NCBI RefSeq assembly: GCF_002252525.1
Contig: NZ_NNRM01000022.1
Location: forward strand, 186,001 to 250,000
Source: Brucella pseudogrignonensis
GTDB taxonomy: Bacteria > Pseudomonadota > Alphaproteobacteria > Rhizobiales > Rhizobiaceae
DNA length: 64,000 nt
Direction of reading: 5' to 3'
Within the stretch, counting starts at the first letter, position 1; the number at the start of each line of letters is the position of its first letter. A program made the translations under genes and the position numbers. Positions 19,832 through 31,324 of this stretch are shown here, piece by piece. Under the pieces are notes generated by a model. That model saw nothing but the letters and a program-made list of their open reading frames with translations. It searched no databases and was not told where the DNA came from.

Positions 19832-20530
19832 ATGGATGAAGCACGCAAGCTGAAAATCGCCGCCGCTGCAGAGGCACTGACGCACGTCAAGGACGGAATG
19901 CGTCTGGGAATTGGAACAGGCTCAACTGCCGAAGAATTCGTGCGTCTGCTGGCCGAAAAGGTAAACGGTGGTTTCAAGATCATCGGTGTGCCGACATCTG
20001 AGCGGACTGCTGCTCTTTGCGCTGAACTCGGTGTTCCACTGACGACACTCGAAGAAACGCCGCATCTCGATCTGACCATTGACGGTGCAGACGAAGTCGA
20101 TGCCAATCTGTCGCTTATAAAGGGTGGCGGTGGTGCGCTTCTTCGTGAAAAGATCGTCGCGGCTGCATCCGACTCAATGATTGTTATTGCGGACGGATCG
20201 AAGGTTGTTGAAGCGCTTGGACGCTTTCCGCTGCCGATTGAGGTTAATCGTTTCGGTCTTGGCGCAACTTTGCGCAGCATTGAGTTGGCAGCATCGCAAT
20301 GTGGCCTTGCAGGTCCACTGGTCCTGCGGTTAAAAGATGGCTCGCCGTTTGTAACGGATGGTGGACATTATATCGTGGATGCATCTTTTGGCCGCATTCC
20401 CGATCCAAAGATTCTATCTGACGCTCTCTTCGCCATACCGGGCGTTGTTGAGCATGGACTTTTCATCGGACTGGCACGGGCCGCGATTATCGCAGGCGCT
20501 GACGGTATCCGAACCATGAACCGGCCTTGA
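19832..20530 (+). CDS. rpiA: Ribose-5-phosphate isomerase A
   Basis: A 232-aa pentose-phosphate enzyme interconverting ribose-5-phosphate and ribulose-5-phosphate. The [11 protein letters not shown] phosphate-binding loop (about residues 26-36), DGADEVD and [14 protein letters not shown] are the RpiA hallmarks and contain the catalytic Asp and Lys. ATG 19832 matches the family start; upstream ATG 19799 is inside noncoding sequence. The stop overlaps a possible TTG of the next gene, so the two are likely co-transcribed. Confidence 0.96.
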   Translation: MDEARKLKIAAAAEALTHVKDGMRLGIGTGSTAEEFVRLLAEKVNGGFKIIGVPTSERTAALCAELGVPLTTLEETPHLDLTIDGADEVDANLSLIKGGGGALLREKIVAAASDSMIVIADGSKVVEALGRFPLPIEVNRFGLGATLRSIELAASQCGLAGPLVLRLKDGSPFVTDGGHYIVDASFGRIPDPKILSDALFAIPGVVEHGLFIGLARAAIIAGADGIRTMNRP

Positions 20531-20568
20531 AGCGCCGACACGAATTGTTTGAACGGAGTACCGACCAT

Positions 20569-21114
20569 ATGATCCCGGCAACTGGCTTCCGCCGTCTGAT
20601 TGCACCGTTTTCCGCACTCGTCCTGATGTCAGGCGTTCATGCGGCTTCTGCACAGGAAATTTCCGCTTCGCATCTGGAAGCTGCACGCGCAGCAATCGCT
20701 TCTATCAATGCGACGGAGCAGTTTGATGAGATCCTGCCAAGTGCAGCTCGCGCTCTGAAGGGCGAACTCATCCAGAAAGATCCGAATCTCGAAGCTCTCA
20801 TCACCAAGACCGTTGATGACAAGGCTCTCGCTCTTGCGTCGCGTCGCGCAGACCTCGAAACCGAATCTGCCCGCGCTTATGCAAACGCATTCAGCGAAGA
20901 TGAACTCAAGGCAATTTCGGCTTTCTACACCTCGGAAGCAGGCAAGAAGCTTCTCGCTGAAGGCCCAATCGTGACTCGTGAAGTCGTTAAGGCTGCAAAT
21001 ATCTGGCAGAACGGCATTGCTCGTGACCTCGCAACCGGTGTTGCAGAAGTTCTCGCAGCGCAGGCTGGCGCAACTGCTGCCCCAGCTACCCCTGAGCAGC
21101 CAGCGCAGCAGTAA
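20569..21114 (+). CDS. DUF2059 exported protein
   Basis: A 181-aa protein with a signal peptide (cleavage near HAASAQE) and a DUF2059 domain (about residues 85-150) containing AYANAFSEDELKAISAFYTS followed by EAGKKLL, the typical family core. The tail is Ala/Pro/Gln-rich. The function is unknown; the protein is predicted periplasmic. ATG 20569 has GGAG about 12 bases upstream; a TTG at 20527 overlapping rpiA is the alternative start. Confidence 0.85.
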   Translation: MIPATGFRRLIAPFSALVLMSGVHAASAQEISASHLEAARAAIASINATEQFDEILPSAARALKGELIQKDPNLEALITKTVDDKALALASRRADLETESARAYANAFSEDELKAISAFYTSEAGKKLLAEGPIVTREVVKAANIWQNGIARDLATGVAEVLAAQAGATAAPATPEQPAQQ

Positions 21115-21140
21115 TTGCTTGCAGTAAACTAAAATTTAGA

Positions 21141-21170
21141 AGCCCGGCGACTTGGCCGGGCTTTTTCTTT
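21141..21170 (+). terminator. Terminator of rpiA-DUF2059
   Basis: Stem AGCCCGGC/GCCGGGCT followed by TTTTTCTTT, 26 bases after the stop codon. Confidence 0.92.
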
Positions 21171-21212
21171 TGCTTACATAAAGCGCAGTGTTGATTTTGA
21201 ATGGAGAGCACC

Positions 21213-22607
21213 ATGGCCGACTACGATTATGATCTTTTTGTTATCGGCGGTGGTTCCGGCGGTGTCCGGGCAGGGCGTCTGGCCGGTGCCATGGGCAAGA
21301 AGGTTGGTCTGGCCGAAGAATATCGCATGGGTGGAACATGCGTTATCCGTGGTTGTGTTCCCAAGAAGCTCTTTGTCTACGCTTCGCAATTTCCCGAGCA
21401 TTTTGAAGACGCCGTTGGCTATGGCTGGGAAGTTGGCAAATCGAGCTTTGACTGGAAGAAACTGATCGAAGCCAAGGACAACGAAATTACCCGCCTTGAG
21501 GGCCTTTATCGAAAAGGCCTGGAAAATTCCAAGGTCGATATTTTTGCAAGCCGCGCCGAGCTTATCGATGAGCATACTATTGAGCTGAAAGCAGATGGTC
21601 GTCGCGTAACCGCTGACCAGATTCTGATTGCAACCGGTGGGCACCCAAGCGTGCACGACTCTCTACCGGGCGCAGAATATTGCATCACCTCCAACGAAGC
21701 ATTTCATTTGGAAGAACTGCCGAAAGCAATCGTCATTGCAGGCGGCGGTTATATCGCGGTCGAGTTTGCCAATATTTTCCATGGTCTCGGCGTTGAAACC
21801 ACGATTGTCTACCGCGGCAAAGAAATCCTGTCGCGCTTTGATCCTGACCTCCGTCATCTGCTCCAGGAAACAATGGTAGCAAAAGGCATCCGTATCATCT
21901 GTGGTGCAGTTTTTGAGAAGGTCGAAAAGCAGTCTGACGGCGAACTGAAAGTTTCACTGACTAATGGTGAGACACTCAATGTCGGTCAGGTCATGATGGC
22001 TATCGGCCGCAAGCCTAACACGAAGGGCCTTGGTCTCGAAAAGGCTGGCGTTAAAACCGACGCGCAGGGTGCTATCGAAGTCGATGACTATTCGCGCACC
22101 AGTGTTTCCAATATTTGGGCCGTCGGTGACGTTATCAATCGCGTTCAGCTGACACCGGTGGCAATCCATGAGGCCATGTGCTTCCTCGAGACCGCCTTCA
22201 AGGACAATCCAACCAAGCCGGATCATGAGCTGATCGCCACTGCAGTCTTCTCGCAGCCTGAAATCGGCACCGTTGGATTGCCGGAGGATGAAGCTGCGAA
22301 GAAGTATCCAGAATTGGAAGTCTATCGCGCCTTGTTTCGCCCGATGAAGAACACGCTGTCTGGCCGTAACGAAAAGATGCTGATGAAGCTCATCGTTGAC
22401 GCCAAGAGCCGCAGGGTTGTTGGCGCCCACATCATGGGGCCGGATGCCGGTGAAATGGCACAGCTTCTGGGCATTTCGCTCAAGGCTGGCGCAACGAAGG
22501 ATGACTTCGACCGCACCATGGCCGTTCACCCCACAGCGGCTGAAGAACTGGTCACGATGTACAAGCCGACCTACCGCGTTGTGAACGGAGAAAAGGTCGA
22601 CGGCTAA
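21213..22607 (+). CDS. gor: Glutathione-disulfide reductase
   Basis: A 464-aa FAD-dependent enzyme reducing GSSG with NADPH. It has the FAD motif FVIGGGSGGVRAGR, the redox-active disulfide GGTCVIRGCVPKKL, the NADPH Rossmann GGGYIAVEFA, the second FAD motif WAVGDV and the C-terminal HPTAAEE carrying the catalytic His-Glu pair. ATG 21213 is chosen because GGAGAG lies five bases upstream; ATG 21201 is in frame and overlaps that site. Confidence 0.95.
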   Translation: MADYDYDLFVIGGGSGGVRAGRLAGAMGKKVGLAEEYRMGGTCVIRGCVPKKLFVYASQFPEHFEDAVGYGWEVGKSSFDWKKLIEAKDNEITRLEGLYRKGLENSKVDIFASRAELIDEHTIELKADGRRVTADQILIATGGHPSVHDSLPGAEYCITSNEAFHLEELPKAIVIAGGGYIAVEFANIFHGLGVETTIVYRGKEILSRFDPDLRHLLQETMVAKGIRIICGAVFEKVEKQSDGELKVSLTNGETLNVGQVMMAIGRKPNTKGLGLEKAGVKTDAQGAIEVDDYSRTSVSNIWAVGDVINRVQLTPVAIHEAMCFLETAFKDNPTKPDHELIATAVFSQPEIGTVGLPEDEAAKKYPELEVYRALFRPMKNTLSGRNEKMLMKLIVDAKSRRVVGAHIMGPDAGEMAQLLGISLKAGATKDDFDRTMAVHPTAAEELVTMYKPTYRVVNGEKVDG

Positions 22608-22801
22608 ATCTTTCGTCGCACGCTGATCCTGTTAACGATTCTTGCTGGTATAAAGCGAGCGACTACATTATATCAACGCGATCACGTATGCCGGTTTCCG
22701 TGTTTGGGCATTGAGTTGTCCAATAGAAATGGATGCCGGCTTTCGTGTTAAGGAGGACAAAATCCGAGAGAAATCGCGCGGATAATTAAAACAGGTGTGA
22801 A

Positions 22802-24181
22802 ATGACGAAGAACTGGACCCCGAATTCCTGGAGAGACAAACCGATCAAGCAAGTGCCGTTTTATCCAGACGCACAGGCTCTGACCGATGTTGAAGCTCGC
22901 CTTCGTACCTATCCACCGCTCGTATTTGCAGGTGAAGCCCGCAAGCTGAAGAACCAGCTCGCGGATGTTGCCGAAGGCAAGGCATTTCTGCTTCAGGGCG
23001 GCGATTGTGCGGAGAGTTTCGCAGAACATGGCGCGGATAATATCCGCGACTTTTTCCGCGTCTTTTTGCAGATGGCCGTTGTTCTGACGTTTGGTGCCTC
23101 CAAGCCTGTTGTTAAGGTTGGCCGTATTGCTGGTCAGTTCGCCAAGCCGCGTTCTTCCGATATGGAAACGCTCAATGGCGTCGAGCTGCCATCATACCGT
23201 GGCGACATCATCAACGGCATCGATTTCGATGAAGCTTCGCGTATCCCTGATCCGCAGCGTCAGGACATGGCTTATCGCCAGTCTGCTGCAACGCTGAACC
23301 TGCTGCGTGCATTCGCGCAGGGTGGTTACGCTAACCTTGAGAACGTGCATCAGTGGATGCTCGGCTTTGTTGGCAAAAGCCCGCAGGCAGAGCGTTATGC
23401 AGCTCTCGCACAGCGCATTTCGGAAACGATGAACTTCATGCGTGCCATTGGGATCACTTCCGATAGCAATCATTCGCTCCGTGAAACCGATTTCTACACC
23501 AGCCATGAAGCATTGCTGCTTGGCTATGAAGAAGCGCTCACACGCGTCGATTCGACTTCTGGCGACTGGTACGGCACTTCAGGTCACATGATCTGGATTG
23601 GCGACCGCACACGTCAGGCCGATCATGCGCATATCGAATATTGCCGTGGCATCAAGAATCCGCTCGGTCTGAAATGTGGCCCATCGCTGCAGCCGGATGA
23701 TCTCATCCGTCTGATCGATCTTCTCAACCCAGAAAACGAAGCAGGTCGTCTGACGCTCATTGCTCGTTTCGGTTACGACAAGGTCGGCGATCATCTGCCA
23801 CAGCTCATCCGTGCTGTTGAACGTGAAGGCCGCAAGGTCGTCTGGTCTTGTGACCCGATGCATGGCAACACGATCACCGCAGGCGGTTACAAGACGCGCC
23901 CGTTCGACCGCATCCTCAAGGAAGTGGAATCCTTCTTCGCGATTCATCGTGCCGAAGGTTCGCATCCGGGCGGAATCCATGTCGAAATGACTGGCAAGAA
24001 CGTCACCGAATGCACCGGCGGCGCTCGCGCAATTTCGGCGGAAGACCTGCACGACCGTTACCACACGCATTGCGATCCACGTCTCAACGCGGATCAGGCG
24101 CTGGAACTGGCCTTCCTTCTGGCAGAATTGCTCAAGAAGGAACGTGACTCAGGTGCGGAAAAGCAGGCCGTTAACGCCTAG
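22802..24181 (+). CDS. aroG: 3-deoxy-7-phosphoheptulonate synthase, class II
   Basis: A 459-aa class II (plant-like) DAHP synthase, first step of the shikimate pathway from PEP and erythrose-4-phosphate. Diagnostic segments are [45 protein letters not shown] and [10 protein letters not shown]. The length is typical of the class. It stands alone with its own terminator; the 194-bp upstream region shows no leader peptide rich in aromatic codons. Confidence 0.95.
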   Translation: MTKNWTPNSWRDKPIKQVPFYPDAQALTDVEARLRTYPPLVFAGEARKLKNQLADVAEGKAFLLQGGDCAESFAEHGADNIRDFFRVFLQMAVVLTFGASKPVVKVGRIAGQFAKPRSSDMETLNGVELPSYRGDIINGIDFDEASRIPDPQRQDMAYRQSAATLNLLRAFAQGGYANLENVHQWMLGFVGKSPQAERYAALAQRISETMNFMRAIGITSDSNHSLRETDFYTSHEALLLGYEEALTRVDSTSGDWYGTSGHMIWIGDRTRQADHAHIEYCRGIKNPLGLKCGPSLQPDDLIRLIDLLNPENEAGRLTLIARFGYDKVGDHLPQLIRAVEREGRKVVWSCDPMHGNTITAGGYKTRPFDRILKEVESFFAIHRAEGSHPGGIHVEMTGKNVTECTGGARAISAEDLHDRYHTHCDPRLNADQALELAFLLAELLKKERDSGAEKQAVNA

Positions 24182-24209
24182 TCGGATCAAACCACACCAA
24201 TTCAATACA

Positions 24210-24242
24210 GGGCGGAGGATTTATCCTCCGCCCTGTTGTGTT
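24210..24242 (+). terminator. Terminator of aroG
   Basis: An 11-bp perfect stem GGGCGGAGGAT/ATCCTCCGCCC with a very tight loop, followed by a weaker T/G tract (TGTTGTGTTT), 28 bases after the stop. Confidence 0.8.
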
Positions 24243-24292
24243 TCGGCTGAATTCGCTTATTGATTTTGGCGAAAACTCACTTGGGGGCATCG

Positions 24293-24643
24293 ATGAAGCG
24301 GATTATTCTGGCGTTTCTCAATTCAATGCGTGCTCTCCGGCATTTGGCCAAGCACGAGAAAGCGGTTCAGCAGGAGCTTGTCCTGTTTCTGCTTTCGTTG
24401 CCAATCGCATTTTTCCTGGCTCCTAGTGCGCTGGCATTCTTGCTGATGACGGGATCGATCCTGTTCCTCATTCTGGTTGAAGTGCTCAACACGGGTATTG
24501 AGGCCACTTGCGATGCAGTCTCGCGTGATTTTCATAAAGAAATTCAGATTGCCAAGGATTGCGGGTCGCTCGCCGTCCTGATCGCGATTGTGTTTGTAGC
24601 TGCCACATGGGGTTATATTCTGATTACGACCTATATGATCTGA
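24293..24643 (+). CDS. dgkA: Diacylglycerol kinase, small membrane type
   Basis: A 116-aa integral membrane kinase with three hydrophobic helices. The conserved block EVLNTGIEATCDAVS with the later HKEIQIAKDCGSLAV motif carries the catalytic Glu and metal/ATP ligands of the DgkA family. It recycles diacylglycerol (for example from membrane-derived glucan modification) to phosphatidate in the inner membrane. ATG 24293 is the family start; an ATG at 24260 is in frame. Confidence 0.9.
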   Translation: MKRIILAFLNSMRALRHLAKHEKAVQQELVLFLLSLPIAFFLAPSALAFLLMTGSILFLILVEVLNTGIEATCDAVSRDFHKEIQIAKDCGSLAVLIAIVFVAATWGYILITTYMI

Positions 24644-24736
24644 CAAAGAACAACCGTTCTTGAACTCCATCCGTTGCAATTAATTGCACAAGCGCGCTAA
24701 AGCTTGGGCATGATCAGCACCAGCGAGAATCTCGAT

Positions 24737-26389
24737 ATGCTTCGTATTGCCGTTGCACAGCTCAATCCTGTTATGGGCGACATCGCCGGAAATCTTGCAA
24801 AGGCTCGTGCAGCCCGCGCAGAAGCAGCCAAAATGAACGCCGACCTTGTGATGTTCACCGAGTTGTTCATTGCAGGTTATCCGCCGGAAGATCTTGTTCT
24901 GAAGACTGCCTTTGTCGCGGCCTGTGAAAAGGCCGTTGGTGAGCTAGCAAAAGACACCGCTGATGGCGGTCCGGGCGTTATTATCGGCACGCCTATGCAA
25001 CGCAATAGCGGTTTGCATAATTCGATTGCTGTACTGGATGGCGGCGAAATTATTGCCGAGCGTTTTAAGGTCGATCTGCCGAACTACGGCGAATTTGACG
25101 AAAAGCGCGTTTTCCAACCGGGTCCAATGCCAGGTCCGGTGAATTTCCGCGGTGTGCGCATTGGTATTCCGATTTGCGAGGATATCTGGGGCGATCTCGG
25201 AGTAGCCGAAACGCTAGCTGAAAGCGGCGCTGAATTTCTCTTGGTGCCAAACGGCTCGCCTTATCACCGCGCCAAGATCGAACGCCGCTATCAGGTTGTT
25301 CTGAAACAGGTTATCGAAACCGAACTTCCGATGCTCTACGCCAATCAGGTTGGCGGGCAGGATGAGCTGGTCTTCGATGGTGGTTCCTTTGTGTTCAATG
25401 CCGACAAGACTCTTAGCCTGCAGATGCCGCAATTTGCGGAAGCGATTACGCTGACTGTCTGGAAGCGGGACGGCGAGGGCTGGCATTGCGAAGCAGCTGA
25501 AAAGGCAAAGCTGCCAGAAGGTTTGGAAGCTGATTATGCGGCCTGTATACTGGGTCTGCGTGATTATGTGAACAAGAACGGCTTCAAGGATGTCGTGCTT
25601 GGCCTGTCAGGTGGTATCGACTCCGCAATCTGCGCGGCGTTAGGTGTCGATGCGCTTGGCAAGGATCGCGTGCGCTGCGTGATGCTGCCATATCGCTACA
25701 CCTCGGAAGAGTCGTTGAAAGACGCTGCCGATTGCGCGAAGGCGCTCGGCGTGCGTTACGATATTGTGCCTATCGCAGAGCCTGTCGAAGGCTTCCTTTC
25801 TGCATTGAAGCCAATGTTTGAGGGCACTGAGAGCGGCGTTACTGAGGAAAATCTGCAAAGCCGCGCACGCGGCACTATCCTTATGGCAATTTCCAACAAG
25901 TTCGGTTCGATGGTTGTGACCACGGGCAACAAGTCAGAAATGTCGGTGGGCTATGCAACGCTTTATGGCGACATGAATGGTGGCTTCAACCCCATCAAGG
26001 ACGTCTATAAGATGCAGGTTTTTGCCCTGTCCGAATGGCGCAACAACAATGTTCCGGTTGGCAGCCTTGGCCCTTCTGGCGAGGTTATCCCGACAAACAT
26101 CATCACAAAAGCGCCATCCGCAGAATTGCGTGAAAACCAGACAGATCAGGACAGTTTGCCACCTTATCCGGTGCTGGACGACATTCTCGAATGCCTCGTT
26201 GAAAACGAAATGAGCAATGCCGAGATCGTCGCGCGTGGCCATCAACTTGAGACGGTGCAACGGATCGAGCACCTGCTTAATCTGGCAGAATACAAGCGCC
26301 GCCAATCTGCGCCTGGTGTCAAAATTACCAAGAAGAATTTCGGACGTGATCGTCGTTATCCAATAACGAACCGCTTCCGCGACCGCTGA
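24737..26389 (+). CDS. nadE: NAD+ synthase (glutamine-hydrolysing)
   Basis: A 550-aa two-domain enzyme, last step of NAD synthesis. The nitrilase-like glutaminase (about 1-260) shows the catalytic triad context: [14 protein letters not shown] (Glu), [16 protein letters not shown] (Lys) and IPICEDIWG (Cys). The synthetase domain (about 270-550) has the P-loop [10 protein letters not shown] and [12 protein letters not shown]. Starts at 24704 (TTG) and 24710 (ATG) are in frame, but none has a clear ribosome site and 24737 aligns with the family's usual beginning. gltX follows 11 bases after. Confidence 0.93.
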   Translation: MLRIAVAQLNPVMGDIAGNLAKARAARAEAAKMNADLVMFTELFIAGYPPEDLVLKTAFVAACEKAVGELAKDTADGGPGVIIGTPMQRNSGLHNSIAVLDGGEIIAERFKVDLPNYGEFDEKRVFQPGPMPGPVNFRGVRIGIPICEDIWGDLGVAETLAESGAEFLLVPNGSPYHRAKIERRYQVVLKQVIETELPMLYANQVGGQDELVFDGGSFVFNADKTLSLQMPQFAEAITLTVWKRDGEGWHCEAAEKAKLPEGLEADYAACILGLRDYVNKNGFKDVVLGLSGGIDSAICAALGVDALGKDRVRCVMLPYRYTSEESLKDAADCAKALGVRYDIVPIAEPVEGFLSALKPMFEGTESGVTEENLQSRARGTILMAISNKFGSMVVTTGNKSEMSVGYATLYGDMNGGFNPIKDVYKMQVFALSEWRNNNVPVGSLGPSGEVIPTNIITKAPSAELRENQTDQDSLPPYPVLDDILECLVENEMSNAEIVARGHQLETVQRIEHLLNLAEYKRRQSAPGVKITKKNFGRDRRYPITNRFRDR

Positions 26390-26400
26390 GAGATTTCATA

Positions 26401-27774
26401 ATGACCGTAACAGTTCGTTTTGCACCGTCGCCGACGGGGTATATTCATATTGGCAATACACGTACCGCACTTTCAAACTGGCTTTACGCCAAGAAGAACG
26501 GCGGCAATTTCATTCTGCGTTACGACGATACGGACGTTGAACGCTCCAGGCAGGAATATGCCGATGCTATTGCCATTGATCTCGCATGGTTGGGTGTCAC
26601 GCCTGACCGGGTCGAATATCAGTCAAAGCGCTTTGATGTGTATGCCAAGGCTGTCGAGAAGCTGAAGCAGGCCGGTCTTCTCTATGCCTGCTATGAAACA
26701 GCCGACGAACTCGAACGCCGTCGCAAGCTGCGACTAGCGCGTCGTTTGCCGCCAGTCTATGGCCGCGAAGCTCTGAAGCTGACCAATGATGAAAAGGCAG
26801 CTTTCGAAGCTGAGGGCCGCAAGCCGCACTGGCGCTTCCTTCTACCAAACTTTGAAAGCGATCCTTTCGCAACCACGCGCACTGAAGTCCATTGGGATGA
26901 TCTGGTGCGTGGACCACAGACTGTCGATCTGGCTTCCATGTCCGATCCGGTTCTGGTTCGCGAAGATGGCACTTATCTCTACACGCTGCCATCAGTTGTT
27001 GATGATATCGATCTTGGCATCACCCACATCATCCGTGGCGACGACCATGTCACTAATTCGGGCGTGCAGATTGCAATCTTCAAGGCGCTCGGTGCCGAAC
27101 CGCCGGTCTTTGGCCACCACAACCTGCTCACCACGGTTTCGGGCGAAGGGCTTTCCAAGCGCTCTGGCGCTCTTTCGGTCGGTAGCTTACGTGAAAGCGG
27201 TTATGAGCCGATGTCTGTCGCTTCGCTGGCCATTCTGATCGGAACATCCGAGTCCGTTTCGGCTGCGATCGATATGGATGCCTTGGCAGAACGTTTTGAT
27301 CTGGCTGCGATTTCAAAATCATCGGCAAAGTTTGACCCAGCAGAACTTGATACGCTTAACCGCGCTTTGCTGCATGATATGCCTTTTGAGAAAGCGAAAG
27401 AGCGTCTCGAAGCACTCGGCATTTCAGGCGATCAGGCAGAGGCTTTTTGGGCAACTGTTCGTGGTAACCTTGAGCGTTTCAACGATGCGGCTCATTGGTG
27501 GCAGATCATCAATGGCGATCTGCCGGAAAAGCCGGAGCTAGCCGAAGAAGATCAGGTGTTTGTGCAGGAAGCCTTTAAACTGCTACCTGCTGCTCCTTGG
27601 GATAAGCAGACCTGGAAAACATGGACCGATGCTGTGAAGATCGCGACGGGACGCAAGGGCAAGACATTATTCATGCCCCTGCGTATCGCACTTACGGGGC
27701 AGGCGCATGGTCCGGAGCTTGCGGACCTACTGGTTTTGATTGGTCCGGATAGAACGAAGACCCGACTACTCTAA
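26401..27774 (+). CDS. gltX: Glutamate--tRNA ligase
   Basis: A 457-aa class I synthetase charging tRNA-Glu (and possibly tRNA-Gln, by the non-discriminating route). The HIGH motif is [18 protein letters not shown] and the KLSKR loop reads [10 protein letters not shown], with Gly replacing the first Lys; this form is, from memory, also seen in Brucella GltX1. The length suits the shorter of the two Brucella GltX paralogues. It lies directly behind nadE and its last 83 bases overlap a minus-strand gene. Confidence 0.94.
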   Translation: MTVTVRFAPSPTGYIHIGNTRTALSNWLYAKKNGGNFILRYDDTDVERSRQEYADAIAIDLAWLGVTPDRVEYQSKRFDVYAKAVEKLKQAGLLYACYETADELERRRKLRLARRLPPVYGREALKLTNDEKAAFEAEGRKPHWRFLLPNFESDPFATTRTEVHWDDLVRGPQTVDLASMSDPVLVREDGTYLYTLPSVVDDIDLGITHIIRGDDHVTNSGVQIAIFKALGAEPPVFGHHNLLTTVSGEGLSKRSGALSVGSLRESGYEPMSVASLAILIGTSESVSAAIDMDALAERFDLAAISKSSAKFDPAELDTLNRALLHDMPFEKAKERLEALGISGDQAEAFWATVRGNLERFNDAAHWWQIINGDLPEKPELAEEDQVFVQEAFKLLPAAPWDKQTWKTWTDAVKIATGRKGKTLFMPLRIALTGQAHGPELADLLVLIGPDRTKTRLL

Positions 27775-28405
27775 CTTTCGAGCTTTCCGTATAGGTGCGC
27801 TCCGCTGGCGGTGTGGTTGCTGTCGGAGCGATATAGTCAGTTGGTTGAACTTTTGGTTGTGATGTCGGCGCGTAACTCGATTCCGATGCTTCGTATGGTG
27901 GAACAACGAAATCTTCGACCGGTTCACTTACGGTTTTCGCGACTTTAGTCTGGTCGTGTTTAGATATTTTGTTTGAGGCTGTTTTTCTGGGAGCAGCCTT
28001 CTGCGCTTTTCGAGCGGGTGCCCAAGTCGCTGAACATGCCTGAACATATCGACCAGCGTGCGATCTGCCAGCAATCGTTGCGTTTAGCTCAGAGAGCTGG
28101 TTTTCAAGAGTTTTAACGTCCGACTGCAGTTTATCGGCTCGCGTCTTAAGGCGCGTGCACGATGTGGATTTGCCCGCACTGAAACAGCTTTGCTTTGATA
28201 GTTCAGTACGAGTCCGTGCAAGCTGAGCTTTGCTTTGTTCAAGTTTTGCTTTCGTCGATGCAACATTGCTCGACAATCGCGCTTTCTCTTTTGGAGAGCA
28301 TTGCTGCACCGGTTGGGTGGTTGTACAGCCGGCTATCAATAATGCGGTCGTTAACACCATCGCTGGCGATGCTAGGCGAAAAAAACGTCTACAAGCAATC
28401 TTCAT
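27692..28405 (-). CDS. Coiled-coil lipoprotein of unknown function
   Basis: A 237-aa predicted lipoprotein with a basic N-terminus ([12 protein letters not shown]), a hydrophobic segment and the lipobox LIAGC. Residues about 38-115 form a heptad-like helix ([19 protein letters not shown]) with three extra Cys residues, followed by a disordered Lys/Pro/Thr-rich tail. I recognise no family. The C-terminal 27 codons overlap the end of gltX on the opposite strand. It may be an envelope spacer or anchor, but this is only inferred from composition. Confidence 0.65.
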   Translation of the reverse strand: MKIACRRFFRLASPAMVLTTALLIAGCTTTQPVQQCSPKEKARLSSNVASTKAKLEQSKAQLARTRTELSKQSCFSAGKSTSCTRLKTRADKLQSDVKTLENQLSELNATIAGRSHAGRYVQACSATWAPARKAQKAAPRKTASNKISKHDQTKVAKTVSEPVEDFVVPPYEASESSYAPTSQPKVQPTDYIAPTATTPPAERTYTESSKVRVVGSSFYPDQSKPVGPQAPDHAPAP

Positions 28406-28468
28406 AGAACAAGCCCGTCCTGTTTGTTCGTACGTATCGATTGTTATGTATTGTATTTAAGAAAGCAT

Positions 28469-28502
28469 AAACGCCAAGTATGATTATGCATACTTGGCGT
28501 TT
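28469..28502 (-). terminator. Terminator of maeB
   Basis: A 14-bp near-perfect stem (AAACGCCAAGTATG and its complement) with a 6-base loop, followed on the minus strand by TTTATGCTTTCTT. It lies 45 bases after the maeB stop. Confidence 0.8.
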
Positions 28503-28546
28503 ATTATACATTGATAATATATATTATGGCAAGTTCTTATTCTATT

Positions 28547-30868
28547 TTACTTCTTCAACTCTCCCGAGCGCTGAAGTGCTTCAACAACTGCCAGTGCCGT
28601 CATATTCACCACACCACGCGATGTAACTGACGGCGTAAGGATGTGAGCAGGGCGCGCCGTGCCGAGCAGAATTGGCCCAACATGCAGTGCATCAGTCACC
28701 GTCTTGACCACGTTTAGCGTGATGTTTGCTGCGTCAAGGTTCGGGAAAACCAGAAGGTTTGCTTCGCCCTTGAGGCGCGAGTTCGGGAATACACGATCCC
28801 GCAAAGCTTGCGAAAGCGCAGAGTCGCCATGCATTTCACCATCAGATTCAAGCTCTGGAGCTTTTTCTGCCAGCAACGCTGCGGCCCGACGCATCTTCTC
28901 TGCACTTGCGGATTCTTTCGATCCGAAGTTGGAATGTGAAACGAGTGCAGCCTTTGGTTCAATTCCGAAACGGCTGATTTCCTTGGCAGCCAGAATTGCC
29001 ATTTCAGCGATTTCTTCGGCTTCCGGTTCTACGCTGACATAAGTGTCGGTGAGGAACAGTGCGCCGCGCTGCGAAATTAGCAGGCTGAGGGCAGAATAAT
29101 CGCTGATACCTGGAAGCTTGCCGATAATCTGCTTCACGACGCGCATATGGCGCTCAAAGCGTCCTTCCAGACCACAGATCATGGCATCTGCTTCATCGCG
29201 CATCACAGCCAGCGCTGCAATTGCCGTCGAGTTGGTACGTACGATTGTACGTGCCGCCTCAGGGGTCACACCCTGACGGCCCGTATAGGACAGATAAAGG
29301 TCGACATAATCACGGTAACGTGGATCATCTTCCGGATTGATAAGATCGAAATCCGTGCCTGGACGAATCTTTAGACCATAGCGCTGAAGGCGTGTTTCGA
29401 TAACGTGTGGACGACCAACGAGGATTGGTGCAGCAATACGTTCTTCGATAACCACCTGAGCAGCACGCAATACACGTTCATCTTCACCGTCAGCATAGAT
29501 GACGCGCATCGGCTTGCTCTGCGCGCGGGCTGCCGCGAAGACTGGCTTCATGATGAGGCCGGAACGGAAGACGAAGCGGTTCAGCCTGTCGGTATAAGCT
29601 TCCCAGTCTTCGATTGGACGCGTTGCAACACCGCTTTCCATCGCAGCCTTGGCAACCGCAGGAGCGATACGCAGGATCAAACGCTGATCGAATGGCGATG
29701 GGATAATGTGATCTGGTCCGAAAGTCGGTGTATCACCCGAATAGGCCCGGGCAGCAACATCAGAAGGTTCTTCGCGAGCCAATGCTGCAATAGCACGAAC
29801 CGCTGCGAGCTTCATTTCTTCATTGATTGCAGTCGCACCCACATCAAGTGCGCCACGGAAGATGTAAGGGAAGCAGAGGACGTTGTTGACCTGGTTCGGA
29901 TAGTCTGAACGTCCTGTGCAGATCATAGCATCGGCGCGTGCTTCGCGCGCAGCTTCCGGCATGATTTCTGGATTTGGATTAGCCAGTGCCATGATCAATG
30001 GCTTTTCAGCCATCTGCTTGAGAAGCTCAGGCTTCAGAACACCAGCCGCCGACAAGCCGAGGAAAACGTCTGCGCCGCCGATAACATCGGCCAGCACGCG
30101 TGCGTCGGTCTTCTGTGCGTACACTTCCTTCCAGCGATCCATAAGCGTATTGCGGCCTTCATAGACCACGCCTTCAATATCGCAGACAAAGATGTTTTCG
30201 CGCTTGGCGCCAAGATTAACCAGCAGGTTAAGACAGGCAAGCGCCGCAGCACCAGCGCCTGAAGTTACAATCTTGGCAGTGCCAATTTCTTTTCCAGCCA
30301 ATTCCAGTCCATTGAGCACTGCGGCGGCGACAATAATTGCCGTTCCATGCTGATCGTCATGGAAGACCGGAATATTCATTTTGGCGCGCAGTTGCTCTTC
30401 AACTTCAAAGCATTCAGGTGCCTTGATGTCTTCGAGGTTGATACCACCAAAGGTCGGTTCGAGCGCGGAAACAACATCAACGATACGGTTGATTTCATGT
30501 GCATCGACTTCAATGTCGAAAACATCGATATCTGCAAATTTCTTAAAGAGAACGGCCTTGCCTTCCATCACTGGCTTGGATGCAAGTGCGCCGATATTGC
30601 CAAGGCCAAGAACCGCGGTGCCGTTTGAAATAACTGCGACCAGATTGCCACGCGCCGTATATTCGGCAGCTGCAGCGGGATCTTCATGGATTGCGAGGCA
30701 GGGGGCGGCGACACCAGGTGAATAAGCAAGTGCAAGGTCGCGCTGATTGCCGAGCGGCTTGGTGGCTTGAATTTCCAGCTTGCCCGGCTTCGGGTAGCGG
30801 TGGAAGAACAGGGCCGCTTCGTCAAAATCCGAACGCGTGGAAGTGGAGGGGGTCTTTTTATTCGTCAT
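28547..30868 (-). CDS. maeB: NADP-dependent malic enzyme with phosphotransacetylase-like C-terminus
   Basis: A 773-aa MaeB-type enzyme converting malate to pyruvate, CO2 and NADPH. The N-terminal malic domain (about 15-160) includes [14 protein letters not shown]; the NAD(P)-binding domain (about 170-410) has [14 protein letters not shown]; the C-terminal third (about 435-770) is a phosphate acetyltransferase-like regulatory domain with [13 protein letters not shown]. The size is typical for rhizobial TME/DME enzymes; which cofactor is preferred cannot be decided here. Confidence 0.95.
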   Translation of the reverse strand: MTNKKTPSTSTRSDFDEAALFFHRYPKPGKLEIQATKPLGNQRDLALAYSPGVAAPCLAIHEDPAAAAEYTARGNLVAVISNGTAVLGLGNIGALASKPVMEGKAVLFKKFADIDVFDIEVDAHEINRIVDVVSALEPTFGGINLEDIKAPECFEVEEQLRAKMNIPVFHDDQHGTAIIVAAAVLNGLELAGKEIGTAKIVTSGAGAAALACLNLLVNLGAKRENIFVCDIEGVVYEGRNTLMDRWKEVYAQKTDARVLADVIGGADVFLGLSAAGVLKPELLKQMAEKPLIMALANPNPEIMPEAAREARADAMICTGRSDYPNQVNNVLCFPYIFRGALDVGATAINEEMKLAAVRAIAALAREEPSDVAARAYSGDTPTFGPDHIIPSPFDQRLILRIAPAVAKAAMESGVATRPIEDWEAYTDRLNRFVFRSGLIMKPVFAAARAQSKPMRVIYADGEDERVLRAAQVVIEERIAAPILVGRPHVIETRLQRYGLKIRPGTDFDLINPEDDPRYRDYVDLYLSYTGRQGVTPEAARTIVRTNSTAIAALAVMRDEADAMICGLEGRFERHMRVVKQIIGKLPGISDYSALSLLISQRGALFLTDTYVSVEPEAEEIAEMAILAAKEISRFGIEPKAALVSHSNFGSKESASAEKMRRAAALLAEKAPELESDGEMHGDSALSQALRDRVFPNSRLKGEANLLVFPNLDAANITLNVVKTVTDALHVGPILLGTARPAHILTPSVTSRGVVNMTALAVVEALQRSGELKK

Positions 30869-31324
30869 TATCGCATCGCTTTCCGGTTCATGCGCGCAGC
30901 TGGGGGAGGAAACCGCGCAGGGACGCTTATTTGCGTCTTTTGAGCCATTATCGTTCTTATCTCAAACTATCAAATCACTATAGGCCCGATTTCGAGAAGC
31001 AGTTATTCCGCAGTTGAATGGTATTTCGAGTGAAACAGCTTCTTTTATGGCAACAGACATGCCACCAAGCCAATGTCGCAATCAACCGGATTTTGGTTGA
31101 CGCGCGGAAATGTCCACCTGTTCCGCGCTTTTTTACCACTCAAATAATTGCGACCTTAATTTTACCGGGAATATCGCTTCGATTTTGAAAATTTGTATTC
31201 CTCATTATCTGGGATAATTTATATAAGAAATTACTTTAATAGCTAACTATATAGCACTGTTTCGTTTAATTTTTGGAGGCTTATACTTAGTAAAATTCAG
31301 TAAACAGACTAGGATATATGTGTC
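30869..31324. other. Intergenic region maeB / citrate synthase with orphan terminator
   Basis: About 455 bp between divergent genes. The left 120 bases should hold the maeB promoter. A plus-strand terminator at 31102-31134 has no gene in front of it. The right 190 bases are strongly AT-rich and probably contain the promoter of the citrate synthase gene. Confidence 0.6.
31102..31134 (+). terminator. Orphan plus-strand terminator (possible small RNA 3' end)
   Basis: A perfect 8-bp stem GCGCGGAA/TTCCGCGC with an 11-base loop is followed by T6. A second hairpin (TCAACC/GGTTGA) lies immediately upstream at about 31082-31100. No plus-strand protein gene precedes it. Confidence 0.75.
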
